A DNA stretch of 64,000 nucleotides from positions 1-64,000 of the IMG/VR virus record IMGVR_UViG_3300043410_001892. One strand, 5' to 3'. The notes beneath the pieces are model-generated. The model searched no databases. It was not told where the DNA came from and saw only the letters and a program-made list of their open reading frames with translations. Positions within the stretch are counted from its first letter, which is position 1. Every line of letters starts with the position of its first letter. Positions 14,835-22,205 of the stretch are shown in pieces. The position numbers were made by a program, and so were the translations under genes. The stretch comes from a virus.

Positions 14835-15335
14835 ATGACATTCCAGATTACTTTACCAAACAAACCATCTGCAGAACAAGCACTTGAATTAGCAGAAGCG
14901 ATCTTTGAGTTTGACGAATACGGAAGAAAAGACTCCGTTCGTATTCCAGAACTTGAAGCAATCATTGCAACTGATCCAAACACTGCGCTTAGATATGCGA
15001 GTGAAGAAATTTTTGAGAGATTTGAGTTAGGTGAAGCAGCGATTGCTACTGATGATAGGATTTCGTATGAGTATGCAAAATCTGTAATTTTTGAGAGATT
15101 TGAGTTAGGCGAGCCAGCGATTGCAAAGTCAGCATATTTCTCAATGTACTATGCTAAGTATGTTCTTGAAGATCGGTTTGAATTAGGCGAAGCAGCGATT
15201 GCAACCGATGCTGATATGTCATTTTTATATGCTCGTGATGTATTGCAAGCTCGATTTCGATTAGGTGAAAAGACTATTAAGAAAGATCCAAAACTATCAT
15301 TACTTTACGAATACTTTGTAAAAAAGTGTTGTTAG
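14835..15335 (+). CDS. repeat protein (RFELGEAAIA repeats)
   Basis: 166 aa from the ATG behind TGCGGAGCAATGT. Four consecutive units of about 32 residues: RFELGEAAIATDDRISYEYA, RFELGEPAIAKSAYFSMYYA, RFELGEAAIATDADMSFLYA, and RFRLGEKTIKKDPKLSLLYE. Similar helical repeats occur in proteins of other phages, where they probably form a solenoid for binding; the partner is unknown. Confidence 0.8.
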   Translation: MTFQITLPNKPSAEQALELAEAIFEFDEYGRKDSVRIPELEAIIATDPNTALRYASEEIFERFELGEAAIATDDRISYEYAKSVIFERFELGEPAIAKSAYFSMYYAKYVLEDRFELGEAAIATDADMSFLYARDVLQARFRLGEKTIKKDPKLSLLYEYFVKKCC

Positions 15336-15348
15336 AGTTATAAACCAT

Positions 15349-15377
15349 TTGCAATGCCAAAACAATTTTGCTATAAT
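15349..15377 (+). promoter_or_regulatory. class I promoter
   Basis: TTGCAA, 17 bp, TATAAT (15372-15377); ATGTTTTTT and GCGGGGCGC before ATG 15410. Confidence 0.85.
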
Positions 15378-15409
15378 ATGTTTTTTAGTTAAACAACGCG
15401 GGGCGCATT

Positions 15410-15604
15410 ATGAACAGATTTAAAAGATATCATCGTTATTTTTGTAGAGCTATTGTGTCATCAGTATTTTTGTTTCTTATGGCATTTGTTTTATGGGGAA
15501 TTTTTGAATATAAGGATGTGCAAATAGCGCTCGGTATAGTAACAGGTTCATTTGTGACTATAGTAATTGTTGTCCATATATGGATAACCGCTTTTAGAGA
15601 ATAA
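15410..15604 (+). CDS. membrane protein, tandem paralog 1
   Basis: 64 aa. Basic start MNRFKRYHRYFCRAI and two hydrophobic helices separated by EYKDV. The next gene is a duplicate. Function unknown. Confidence 0.75.
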   Translation: MNRFKRYHRYFCRAIVSSVFLFLMAFVLWGIFEYKDVQIALGIVTGSFVTIVIVVHIWITAFRE

Positions 15605-15613
15605 GAGTCTGAT

Positions 15614-15802
15614 ATGAACAGATTTAAAAGATACCATCGTTATTTTTGTAGAGCTATTCTGTCAGTGGTGTATTTGTCTGCTATGGCATTTGTTCTATGG
15701 GGAGTTTTTGAACATGAGGACGTTCGGCTGATAATTGGGTCAATAGTAGGATCGGTAGTTACTTTAATAGCTGTTGAACATATATGTGACACCGCTTTTT
15801 AG
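15614..15802 (+). CDS. membrane protein, tandem paralog 2
   Basis: 62 aa. Identical first 15 residues to paralog 1 and the same two-helix plan (AMAFVLWGVFEHEDV). The nucleotide identity of the first 45 bases suggests recent duplication. Confidence 0.75.
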   Translation: MNRFKRYHRYFCRAILSVVYLSAMAFVLWGVFEHEDVRLIIGSIVGSVVTLIAVEHICDTAF

Positions 15803-15827
15803 ACAATAGTATTGATGTAAATATCAT

Positions 15828-15856
15828 TTGCAATCCAACTATAACTTTGCTATAAT
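15828..15856 (+). promoter_or_regulatory. class I promoter
   Basis: TTGCAA, 17 bp, TATAAT (15851-15856); ATGTTTTT and GCGGAGCACG before ATG 15890. Confidence 0.85.
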
Positions 15857-15889
15857 ATGTTTTTACTTACACAAACTGCGGAGCACGTT

Positions 15890-16303
15890 ATGTTCAAAAT
15901 GTTTAAATCTTTACTTCCAACTAACAATGAAGTTGTTGAAGAACCAAAATCAATACCAGCATTGACTGCAACTGAATTACGTTGCAAAGCGTCAAAAACC
16001 AAAGCAGAAGCCATTAGCTTTGCTATTCAAAGATTGACTACTGAAATTGATGAAATGCTTGTTATTCGAGCTGAAAAAGGTTCGTGCTCTGGGAATATAA
16101 CAATTTACGAAACAGACAAGGGTTATGTACGGAGAGAAAATAAAGAATGCACTTTGACGTACATAACAAACGATTTAGACATACTGACAAGTGTAACATC
16201 TCAGTACCACGAACAATATCGTAAACGTGGGTTTACTGTAGAAACTAAAACATACGAAGTTGGTGAATATCAAGACTACCAAATCACAACTATTAGCTGG
16301 TAG
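15890..16303 (+). CDS. hypothetical protein, 'GF.VET..TISW' family
   Basis: 137 aa from the ATG behind GCGGAGCACGTT. Long helix AEAISFAIQRLTTEIDEMLV, then beta strands, then YRKRGFTVETKTYEVGEYQD and a final TTISW. Shares this plan with 16316, 16652, 18322 and 18737, so a five-member local family. Function unknown. Confidence 0.75.
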   Translation: MFKMFKSLLPTNNEVVEEPKSIPALTATELRCKASKTKAEAISFAIQRLTTEIDEMLVIRAEKGSCSGNITIYETDKGYVRRENKECTLTYITNDLDILTSVTSQYHEQYRKRGFTVETKTYEVGEYQDYQITTISW

Positions 16304-16315
16304 GGAGAATACACA

Positions 16316-16621
16316 ATGATTTCAGCAAAAGAAGCCAGAGAATTAGTAAAAGCTTCAAGATTTGAAGTAATTCCAACGTTTGAAGATAACGTCAACTATG
16401 TTTTATCATGTGTTGAAAAAGAAATTATTGACTCGTGCCGTGTTGAAGATTGGGCATCAGTGTTTGATATTACAACAAACCATGTTCCTTCTGAACAGAT
16501 AGAAACAGTTGCTAATGCAGTATCTGATGAATTAGTTAAATTGGGCTACACTGTTTCGATAGAAAAACATGATTCAGTATTTACGATTTACTCAATTGAA
16601 GTTGAATGGCCTGAAGACTGA
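16316..16621 (+). CDS. hypothetical protein, same five-member family
   Basis: 101 aa behind GGAGAATACACA. MISAKEARELVKASRFEVIP, VSDELVKLGYTVSIEKHDS, ending SIEVEWPED. The second of three adjacent members. Confidence 0.75.
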   Translation: MISAKEARELVKASRFEVIPTFEDNVNYVLSCVEKEIIDSCRVEDWASVFDITTNHVPSEQIETVANAVSDELVKLGYTVSIEKHDSVFTIYSIEVEWPED

Positions 16622-16651
16622 TTTAAACAATTTTACTTAGGAGAATACACA

Positions 16652-17023
16652 ATGATTTCAGCCAAAGCAGCAACCGCATTATTAACATCAAGCCTTAAAG
16701 AACCACCACCATTATCGAAACTTGCTGATGAATTCATGCAAGATCTGTTTAATGTACTTGAAAGAGAAATTACACGCTTATGTAAATCAGGTGAATCTTC
16801 GCTATCGTTTAATTTTGGTAAGGATAGACGAGATTGGTCGAAATATGGGCTGTCGGAAGAACAGATTCTTAATACACTATCTAGTGAATTAGTTAAAGCT
16901 GGCTATACTTTTTCAGTATCCGATGAATTAGCTAAAGCTGACATTACTATTACAGAATCGGGATCAGTGTCCCACCGCAATGAGTATTGGTACTCGGTTG
17001 AAGTTTTCTGGCCCGAAGCATAG
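16652..17023 (+). CDS. hypothetical protein, same five-member family
   Basis: 123 aa behind an identical GGAGAATACACA. MISAKAATALLTSSLKEPPP, SSELVKAGYTFSVSDE, ending SVEVFWPEA. The start MISAKxA and the GYT...W ending tie it to the gene before. Confidence 0.75.
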   Translation: MISAKAATALLTSSLKEPPPLSKLADEFMQDLFNVLEREITRLCKSGESSLSFNFGKDRRDWSKYGLSEEQILNTLSSELVKAGYTFSVSDELAKADITITESGSVSHRNEYWYSVEVFWPEA

Positions 17024-17031
17024 GAGCTAAT

Positions 17032-17316
17032 ATGAACGAATTAGATTATCCTGATTTAAAGTTTGATGGCAAAACAGTTTCAGAATATGAAATAGATCTG
17101 TTTGGTATTTCAAACAACGAGTTAAATCCAACAGAGCTATTGTTTAACTATGCTAAGTTTGAAAACGGCAAACAACTAACTGATAATCAACTTCGTAAAC
17201 TTAGTAAACAATATCCAGAGATCATTTACTTACTAATAAATGATCTCTTACCTGAGGATAGCATTCATCATGCTACTTATCAACCTATGTTAGTTGATAC
17301 AGCTGGTGAGTATTAG
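17032..17316 (+). CDS. hypothetical protein
   Basis: 94 aa behind TAGGAGCTAAT. NELDYPDLKFDGKTVSEYEI, later LRKLSKQYPEIIYLLINDLL. Mixed helical; no family recognised. Confidence 0.7.
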   Translation: MNELDYPDLKFDGKTVSEYEIDLFGISNNELNPTELLFNYAKFENGKQLTDNQLRKLSKQYPEIIYLLINDLLPEDSIHHATYQPMLVDTAGEY

Positions 17317-17331
17317 CGATGCAATTACCAT

Positions 17332-17360
17332 TTGCAATACCAAACATAGTTTGCTATAAT
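17332..17360 (+). promoter_or_regulatory. class I promoter
   Basis: TTGCAA, 17 bp, TATAAT (17355-17360). Spacer dyad CAAAC-ATA-GTTTG. Drives 17394. Confidence 0.85.
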
Positions 17361-17393
17361 ATGTTTTTTAGTTAAACAACAACGGAGCGCGTT

Positions 17394-17711
17394 ATGACAC
17401 ACGAATTAGACGTTATTGCAAAAATTGATGGATCTACATTAGTGTTAAAAGGTCAACTGTTTGGCAAAGTTGAATACGACTTAACTGAATGGGTAGATAG
17501 CGATGACATGCCAGAACTAACGTGTGATGTTGTAGTAGACGGCGATCCACGCTATCCGACATTAGTATTGTCAACGCGTGTTGGGTTTAGTTTAAGTCCA
17601 CGTACAGGAAAGTTAGAACGTTGCTGTATCTGTTGTGCCTATAGCTCACGCGACTGTGTTTGCGGTGCATGGGACAACGTAGATGATTACTACAATGACG
17701 ACGAGTATTAA
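17394..17711 (+). CDS. cysteine-cluster protein
   Basis: 105 aa. First 70 residues beta-rich; then CCICCAYSSRDCVCG, six cysteines in fifteen residues, likely a zinc knuckle, and an acidic tail YYNDDEY. Family not recognised. Confidence 0.7.
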   Translation: MTHELDVIAKIDGSTLVLKGQLFGKVEYDLTEWVDSDDMPELTCDVVVDGDPRYPTLVLSTRVGFSLSPRTGKLERCCICCAYSSRDCVCGAWDNVDDYYNDDEY

Positions 17712-17748
17712 ACGTCTTTACAATCTAATAACACACGCGGTGAGACAA

Positions 17749-17988
17749 ATGGCTAAAATTGACTTAGATGTAAACTTGCCAACAGAACAATTAATCGTTG
17801 CGTTAAAAGACGGAATCGAACAATTAGAATTATACGACCACTGTACAATAGAACTAGGAGGGGACGTAGTAATTCAATTAGCATCACCCAGAGCGAAAAG
17901 GTTTAGTTTGCATGCGGTAGATTGTGTTAAGTATTCTTTGGCAACTGATGTAAATAGTTCTTTACAATCCAATAACAGTTTGCTATAA
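17749..17988 (+). CDS. hypothetical protein lacking its own promoter
   Basis: 79 aa from ATG 17749. AKIDLDVNLPTEQLIVALKD, then HCTIELGGDVVIQLA. The 37 bases before it look like a class I cassette whose -10 has been deleted. The last 12 residues (NSSLQSNNSLL) are encoded by the next promoter, so the original end of the gene seems to be lost too. Confidence 0.6.
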   Translation: MAKIDLDVNLPTEQLIVALKDGIEQLELYDHCTIELGGDVVIQLASPRAKRFSLHAVDCVKYSLATDVNSSLQSNNSLL

Positions 17989-17989
17989 T
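17961..17989 (+). promoter_or_regulatory. class I promoter
   Basis: TTTACA, 17 bp, TATAAT (17984-17989). The stretch GGCAACTGATGTAAATAG through this promoter is repeated at 18654. Drives 18024. Confidence 0.85.
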
Positions 17990-18023
17990 ATATTTTTACT
18001 TAAACAACAAAGGAGCGCGTACA

Positions 18024-18236
18024 ATGGTAACTTATGAAGTAAAAAATTTTAAAAACTTAGATAAATGGTTAACTGCTGGATTCAGCCTTGAAACAGAATT
18101 ACACCTCCGCAACAACGGTAATTGCTGGGAATTGTTGGATATAACAGGGGAATTGTTTGGACAAATGTATGTTGGTGGATTTTTCACTGGAAGAACACAT
18201 GGATGGTTGTGTGTTTCTGATAAAATAAGTGCTTAA
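18024..18236 (+). CDS. hypothetical protein
   Basis: 70 aa behind AAAGGAGCGCGTACA. VTYEVKNFKNLDKWLTAGFS and FGQMYVGGFFTGRTHGWLCV. Beta-rich. No family recognised. Confidence 0.7.
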   Translation: MVTYEVKNFKNLDKWLTAGFSLETELHLRNNGNCWELLDITGELFGQMYVGGFFTGRTHGWLCVSDKISA

Positions 18237-18260
18237 CTTTCTTAATAGGATTTATATTAC

Positions 18261-18289
18261 TTGCAACATCAAACTAAGTTTGCTATAAT
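18261..18289 (+). promoter_or_regulatory. class I promoter
   Basis: TTGCAA, 17 bp, TATAAT (18284-18289). The spacer holds the perfect dyad CAAACTAAGTTTG. Drives 18322. Confidence 0.85.
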
Positions 18290-18321
18290 ATATTTTTACT
18301 TAAACACACGCGGAGCGTAAT

Positions 18322-18663
18322 ATGTTAAACGAACTTACTGCAATACAAGCAATTGAACTTGGCCGTGAGGTTGAAGCTGCTATGGTAAAGGAACTAACAG
18401 AGTCGGTGATTGCTCGCGTAAACGGAGTAATTAGACTAAAAGCTGAAAACGGCCACACATACGGTGAAGTCGATGTTGTTCACCACGTTGGTGTATGGCG
18501 GCACACTAAAGGTAAAGACACAGTGTACGTTGAAGCACAGACACCGGAAATATTAGACTATGTTATAGAAAACATCAATAATCATTATAAAGAATTTGGG
18601 TTTGAGACAGAGTTTAAATTTGATCGCGACAAATATGTGACAACTATTTGTTGGGGCAACTGA
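18322..18663 (+). CDS. hypothetical protein, 'GF.VET..TISW' family
   Basis: 113 aa. TESVIARVNGVIRLKAENGH, YGEVDVVHHVG, NINNHYKEFGFETEFKFDRD, ending VTTICWGN. Closest to 18737, with the same order and the same CWG ending. Confidence 0.75.
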   Translation: MLNELTAIQAIELGREVEAAMVKELTESVIARVNGVIRLKAENGHTYGEVDVVHHVGVWRHTKGKDTVYVEAQTPEILDYVIENINNHYKEFGFETEFKFDRDKYVTTICWGN

Positions 18664-18675
18664 TGTAAATAGTTC

Positions 18676-18704
18676 TTTACAATCCAATAACAGTTTGCTA
18701 TACT
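18676..18704 (+). promoter_or_regulatory. class I promoter
   Basis: TTTACA, 17 bp, TATACT (18699-18704); ATATTTTTTT and GCGGAGCG before ATG 18737. Confidence 0.85.
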
Positions 18705-18736
18705 ATATTTTTTTAACGCAACACGCGGAGCGTAAT

Positions 18737-19084
18737 ATGTCAATCGTATATAAGGCTGCAGAAGCAGTTGAATTAGCTAAAGAACGCCAATTAGAAATAT
18801 CTAAGGCAATAATTGATCGTGTTATCGTAGCTGTTCATCATCAAATTCGAACAAAAGTTGAAAACGGTGAAACAGAAGGCTATGTGCATATCAATCATAC
18901 TATCAAAGGTAAATGCACTTATCGCGAAACCCAAGATGAAGTGTCAATCAATGCACCAAATGCAAGTGTGTTAGAGTTTGTGAGTATGGAAGTTGACAAA
19001 TATTTTACTGACCTTGGTTATGACACTGAGGTTGAATGGTTTCAAGACAATTACTGCACCACTACTGTTTCATGGGGATGTTGA
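18737..19084 (+). CDS. hypothetical protein, 'GF.VET..TISW' family
   Basis: 115 aa from the ATG behind GCGGAGCGTAAT. IIDRVIVAVHHQIRTKVENG, EGYVHINHTIKG, YFTDLGYDTEVEWFQDNY, ending TTTVSWGC. Tandem paralog of 18322, each with its own copy of the promoter cassette. Confidence 0.75.
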   Translation: MSIVYKAAEAVELAKERQLEISKAIIDRVIVAVHHQIRTKVENGETEGYVHINHTIKGKCTYRETQDEVSINAPNASVLEFVSMEVDKYFTDLGYDTEVEWFQDNYCTTTVSWGC

Positions 19085-19096
19085 TGTAAATAGTTC

Positions 19097-19125
19097 TTTA
19101 CAATCCAAAAACAGTTTGCTATACT
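19097..19125 (+). promoter_or_regulatory. class I promoter with long leader
   Basis: TTTACA, 17 bp, TATACT (19120-19125). Unlike the other class I copies it has a 46-base pyrimidine-rich leader and a strong AAGGAG before ATG 19181. Confidence 0.8.
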
Positions 19126-19180
19126 ATATTTTTTTAACTGCATTACATTTTATTTTTTCTTTCTCTAAGGAGTGTACATC

Positions 19181-19693
19181 ATGACTACTGCTACTATCAA
19201 TACAGCTACAGCTATCGCAATCGCTACAGTTCCTGCTACTGAAAAAACTTTCACAGTTGCGGGCGTGTCAAACTTAAAAGGTGTTTACAAAGCACGATTT
19301 GCTAACAGCTTGGATCGCGTGAAAGTGTTACACGCTAACGCTCACACAGACATTCGCTTAATTGAATTGCCGCATGCAATGGTTAAAGCTGATGCGGTGC
19401 AATACTTACTTAACTTACCATTCAATGATGCAATTGAAGATGAAGCAGTTAAAAAATACTTTGATGATGTCAACGCATTGCAAGCGTTTGAAGACTTTAT
19501 GGCAAGTAAAACTAAGGCCACAGTTAAAACGCCACGTGCTAAAAAAGCAGCCGCAGCTCCTGTTACAGTTACAGTTGATGAGCTGTTAGCTGAGGAGTTA
19601 GTTGAAACACCAGTTGACTTAACTAAAGTGTACGAAAGCGTTGGTTTAGAACCCCCAACTGTTTACGATGACGCTGAACTTGCAACAGCATAA
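19181..19693 (+). CDS. TFTVAGVS-family protein
   Basis: 170 aa. A Thr/Ala-rich start (TTATINTATAIAIATVPATE) is followed by KTFTVAGVSNLKGVYKARFA, NSLDRVKVL, HTDIRLIELPHAM and a helical region, then a Lys/Ala-rich tail with TPRAKKAAAAP. One of four paralogs (also 47509, 52033, and 54197 on the - strand). Each has a strong isolated promoter and a good ribosome site, which suggests an abundant product. Function unknown. Confidence 0.8.
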   Translation: MTTATINTATAIAIATVPATEKTFTVAGVSNLKGVYKARFANSLDRVKVLHANAHTDIRLIELPHAMVKADAVQYLLNLPFNDAIEDEAVKKYFDDVNALQAFEDFMASKTKATVKTPRAKKAAAAPVTVTVDELLAEELVETPVDLTKVYESVGLEPPTVYDDAELATA

Positions 19694-19783
19694 CAAACAA
19701 CGACGTAAGGGTGCAGTGTAAGTGATACTTGGCATGGAAGGAAACTGCATCTTCTAACTACTCTAATCAAGTAGGCGTTAAAT

Positions 19784-19814
19784 AAAAAAGACAGCAATCT
19801 TGCTGTCTTTTTTT
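19784..19814 (+). terminator. intrinsic terminator
   Basis: AGACAGCAA/TTGCTGTCT stem flanked by A and T runs (AAAAAAG...CTTTTTTT), about 90 bases after the 19181 gene. The bases between (19694-19783) hold no ORF; GCAGT and AACTGC there could pair in the mRNA. Confidence 0.85.
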
Positions 19815-19837
19815 ATAATCAAATACAAGTGGATAAC

Positions 19838-20029
19838 ATGAACAAGCTAACAGTATTTAAAGAACATTTTGTTGATGGTGTTTATCATAGAGTAAATGGG
19901 CCATCGGCTTATGATTTTGACGACACTACTGATTATTGGGGATGGCATTTATTTGGAAGTGCTCATAGGTATTATGGCCCGGCAGACGAAAACGGAGATT
20001 GGTGGATACATGGTGAGTTTATTAAATGA
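19838..20029 (+). CDS. HRYYGP-family protein
   Basis: 63 aa, first member of family B. VYHRVNGPSAYDF, WGWHLFGSAHRYYGPA, DWWIHGEFIK. The plan is two half-repeats: HR.NGPA..W..G..W.L.G then HRYYGP....G.W..HG..IK. It recalls the 'HR.DGPA' repeats of some phage proteins and, more remotely, MORN-type repeats, but no named family is certain. It lies just after a terminator with no clear promoter. Confidence 0.75.
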   Translation: MNKLTVFKEHFVDGVYHRVNGPSAYDFDDTTDYWGWHLFGSAHRYYGPADENGDWWIHGEFIK

Positions 20030-20412
20030 TACACCGTGACTATTTAAGGATTTGTGAAGACTACTTTATAACTATGAACAGACGAATTAAGTACGAAGTT
20101 ACAAAACCAACAGAACAATATGTGACATACGATGAAGCAATGATGTATGTATTGTTTTATAAAGATAATGGGCGAGGTTGGAGACTTCCTGATCGTGAAG
20201 AATGGTTCATTGATAAGCGAATATATACGAATGCTTGGTATTTAGACAAACCTCTTTGGTCTGATGTACCTAAACGTCGGGTGCAACTAACCCGCATAAG
20301 ACCAATTGTAGTTAAACTTTGTACACTACACAATACAATAAAACGCGCTAAAGAATACGTTGAATACCAGCTGTTTAAGCGTGTTATAAAATTTTTTAAT
20401 GCTATGCTATAG
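20026..20412 (+). CDS. WRLPT-family protein read into a leader repeat
   Basis: 128 aa, ATGA-coupled to the HRYYGP gene before it. YDEAMMYVLFYKDNG, RGWRLPDREEW, AWYLDKPLW, then instead of VPVRD a basic tail. From about residue 113 the tail (YQLFKRVIKFFNAML) is encoded by the regulatory leader repeat at 20362. It is the only WRLPT gene directly inside an HRYYGP run here. Confidence 0.7.
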   Translation: MIHRDYLRICEDYFITMNRRIKYEVTKPTEQYVTYDEAMMYVLFYKDNGRGWRLPDREEWFIDKRIYTNAWYLDKPLWSDVPKRRVQLTRIRPIVVKLCTLHNTIKRAKEYVEYQLFKRVIKFFNAML

Positions 20413-20455
20413 CTAAAAATAAAACGTGCTAAACAGCAAATAAATGAAGGCATAA
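20362..20455 (+). promoter_or_regulatory. HRYYGP-array leader repeat, copy 1
   Basis: About 95 bases starting GAATACCAGCTGTTTAAGCG, with GCTATGCTATAGC in the middle and AAAACGTGCTAAACAGC near the end; the outer parts are an imperfect inverted repeat. A second copy (34237) precedes the big HRYYGP array and a partial third lies at 39783. Function (promoter, operator or RNA leader) not settled. Confidence 0.6.
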
Positions 20456-20680
20456 ATGACTGTAGAAACTATTGTTACTCCCGAAAGTACAGAATATTAT
20501 TTTAATGGTGATCTACATCGATCTAATGGACCTGCAAGTATATGGCATACACAGTGGAATTGGTATTTATTTGGTGAGTATCACAGATACTATGGACCTC
20601 AGGATTATGGCAATGAATGGTGGATCCACGGGGATTATATTAAAACAGAAGGCATATATGATTACAAGAATTCTTACTAA
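20456..20680 (+). CDS. HRYYGP-family protein with C-terminal tail
   Basis: 74 aa behind GAAGGCATAA. LHRSNGPASIWH, WNWYLFGEYHRYYGPQD, EWWIHGDYIK, then TEGIYDYKNSY. Most members stop right after IK, so the stop was lost and the tail overlaps the next gene by 23 bases. Confidence 0.75.
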   Translation: MTVETIVTPESTEYYFNGDLHRSNGPASIWHTQWNWYLFGEYHRYYGPQDYGNEWWIHGDYIKTEGIYDYKNSY

Positions 20681-20852
20681 TCTAGATAATGTTGAGTATT
20701 ATAAAGACGATGTTATACATAGAACTAATGGCCCCGCGCGTACCTGGTTTGATGGTGTAGAAGCTTGGTATCTATTTGGCGAGTATCATAGATACTATGG
20801 TCCGCAAGATGTTGACGGAAGTTGGTGGTTACACGGTGATCAAATAAAATGA
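20658..20852 (+). CDS. HRYYGP-family protein
   Basis: 64 aa from ATG 20658, inside the end of the previous gene. VIHRTNGPARTWFDGVEAWY, LFGEYHRYYGPQDVDGSWWL, HGDQIK. Nearly the same as the next gene. Confidence 0.8.
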   Translation: MITRILTNLDNVEYYKDDVIHRTNGPARTWFDGVEAWYLFGEYHRYYGPQDVDGSWWLHGDQIK

Positions 20853-21049
20853 CTATAAGAATTATTCATAATGATTATAGTGTTGACTACTACCACTATG
20901 ATGTTATACATAGAACTAATGGCCCCGCGCGTAAATGGAATGATGGTGTAGAAGCTTGGTTTTTATTTGGAGAGTATCACAGATACTATGGTCCGCAAGA
21001 TGTTGACGGAAGTTGGTGGTTGCATGGGAACCTAATTAAAGATGACTAA
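20849..21049 (+). CDS. HRYYGP-family protein
   Basis: 66 aa, ATGA-coupled. VIHRTNGPARKWNDGVEAWF, LFGEYHRYYGPQDVDGSWWL, HGNLIKDD. The central 130 bases are almost identical to the previous gene, whereas the first 15 residues differ. Confidence 0.8.
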   Translation: MTIRIIHNDYSVDYYHYDVIHRTNGPARKWNDGVEAWFLFGEYHRYYGPQDVDGSWWLHGNLIKDD

Positions 21050-21242
21050 GCCAACTAAAATAAAAACCTATTTTGGTACCGAGTATTGGTATGATCACAA
21101 CTTACATAGAACTGATGGTCCAGCAGTGTTTTGGTTAGATGAATTTGTATGGTACTTGCATGGTAAGCAACATAGATATTACGGCCCAGCCGATCACATG
21201 GGCGAATGGTATATACACGGGGAGTTTATACATGATATATAA
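21042..21242 (+). CDS. HRYYGP-family protein
   Basis: 66 aa. LHRTDGPAVFWLDEFVWYLH, GKQHRYYGPADHMGEWYIHG, EFIHDI. TDGP replaces TNGP, closest to the 'DGPA' repeats known elsewhere. Ends the first run. Confidence 0.8.
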   Translation: MTKPTKIKTYFGTEYWYDHNLHRTDGPAVFWLDEFVWYLHGKQHRYYGPADHMGEWYIHGEFIHDI

Positions 21243-21247
21243 AGTAT

Positions 21248-21276
21248 TTGCTAAATCAATAATAGTTTGCTATAAT
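21248..21276 (+). promoter_or_regulatory. class I promoter
   Basis: TTGCTA (weaker -35), 17 bp, TATAAT (21271-21276); ATATTTTTTT and GTAGGAGAC before ATG 21308. Confidence 0.75.
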
Positions 21277-21307
21277 ATATTTTTTTAACTAACAGTAGGA
21301 GACTACA

Positions 21308-21898
21308 ATGTTTTTTGGACCATCTAAATCAAGTCAGATTAAAGAGTTAAGAGAGTCTCTAGATCGAGCTAAAGATTCACTACATGAACGTATCAATAAT
21401 GTTCGTGTGACACTTCGTGAACAAACCGACTGGGTCATTAGATTAAGAGATGATTATTCTGCGTTGCGAACAGAGTTTGACGAATTACACGATTTGTTGT
21501 CTCCAACTATAAACGCTCTTAAACAAGAGCGAGAGCAACGTATTCTTGAAATGAATCGTGAGATTGCTGATCGTTTACGTGACACTGCGGTAAGGAATCG
21601 TGAATTTGCTGATCGTTTACGTGACGCTCGAATAGCTGATGAAGAACAAACCCAAAAAAGACGTCAAGAATTTGACCGAGCACGTGAAGCTGTTACCCAA
21701 CGTGCAAAATATGAGTACGATGAACGTACTACCCCTACTCCTCGTGATTGGGATACATTAGCATCCAGCTTTGTTAGTGATGATTCATCTCGTAGTAGTT
21801 CATCCTGCGACAGTTCAAGTAGTAGCTCATACAGTAGCTCATGCGACAGCAGTTCGTACAGTAGCTCAAGCGACAGTGGCTCATGTGGATGTGATTAG
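21308..21898 (+). CDS. coiled-coil protein with Ser/Cys-rich tail
   Basis: 196 aa. Residues about 8-145 are one long charged helix with heptad character (LRESLDRAKDSLHERINNV; REIADRLRDTAVRNREFADR). The last 40 residues are Ser runs interrupted by Cys (SSSCDSSSSSSYSSSCDSSS) ending GSCGCD. No signal peptide. The contrast of rod and low-complexity tail suggests a structural or membrane-contacting role; unproven. Confidence 0.75.
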   Translation: MFFGPSKSSQIKELRESLDRAKDSLHERINNVRVTLREQTDWVIRLRDDYSALRTEFDELHDLLSPTINALKQEREQRILEMNREIADRLRDTAVRNREFADRLRDARIADEEQTQKRRQEFDRAREAVTQRAKYEYDERTTPTPRDWDTLASSFVSDDSSRSSSSCDSSSSSSYSSSCDSSSYSSSSDSGSCGCD

Positions 21899-21906
21899 GA
21901 GGTAAT

Positions 21907-22137
21907 ATGGCAGATTTAATAGTTACAGGTATAGCCTGGTTGATTGTAGGATTATTTGTTGTTGATATAACTGCTAAGATTCCTGGGTTTAACGATTTCT
22001 TTACGACTCGTCAGTCAAGAATTACTGTAAAGACTATTGGCTTAGTAGCATGGCCGGCGTATTTTGCAATCATTTGTATAGGATTTTTGATTGTTGGATT
22101 AGAGGACGCTGGCTTCTTTAAGCGATTCCTTGAGTAA
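21907..22137 (+). CDS. membrane protein, paralog 1
   Basis: 76 aa behind TAGGAGGTAAT. Two hydrophobic helices (AWLIVGLFVVDI; LVAWPAYFAIICIGFLIVGL) joined by TTRQSRITVKTIG, ending FFKRFLE. Paralog of 22206. Confidence 0.75.
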   Translation: MADLIVTGIAWLIVGLFVVDITAKIPGFNDFFTTRQSRITVKTIGLVAWPAYFAIICIGFLIVGLEDAGFFKRFLE

Positions 22138-22145
22138 AAAATCAT

Positions 22146-22180
22146 TTGCAATTCAGCGCATATTGCTTTATAATATGCGC
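22146..22180 (+). promoter_or_regulatory. class II promoter (GCGCATATT dyad)
   Basis: TTGCAA, 17 bp, TATAAT (22169-22174). Arms GCGCATATT and AATATGCGC enclose the -10; the right arm overlaps it. Drives 22206. Confidence 0.8.
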
Positions 22181-22205
22181 TTACTACAACAACTGCGGAG
22201 GTAAT

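Noticed and set aside
19694-19783. A small RNA between the TFTVAGVS gene and its terminator
   Set aside because: It has pairing segments but no promoter; it is more simply the 3' untranslated part of the mRNA.
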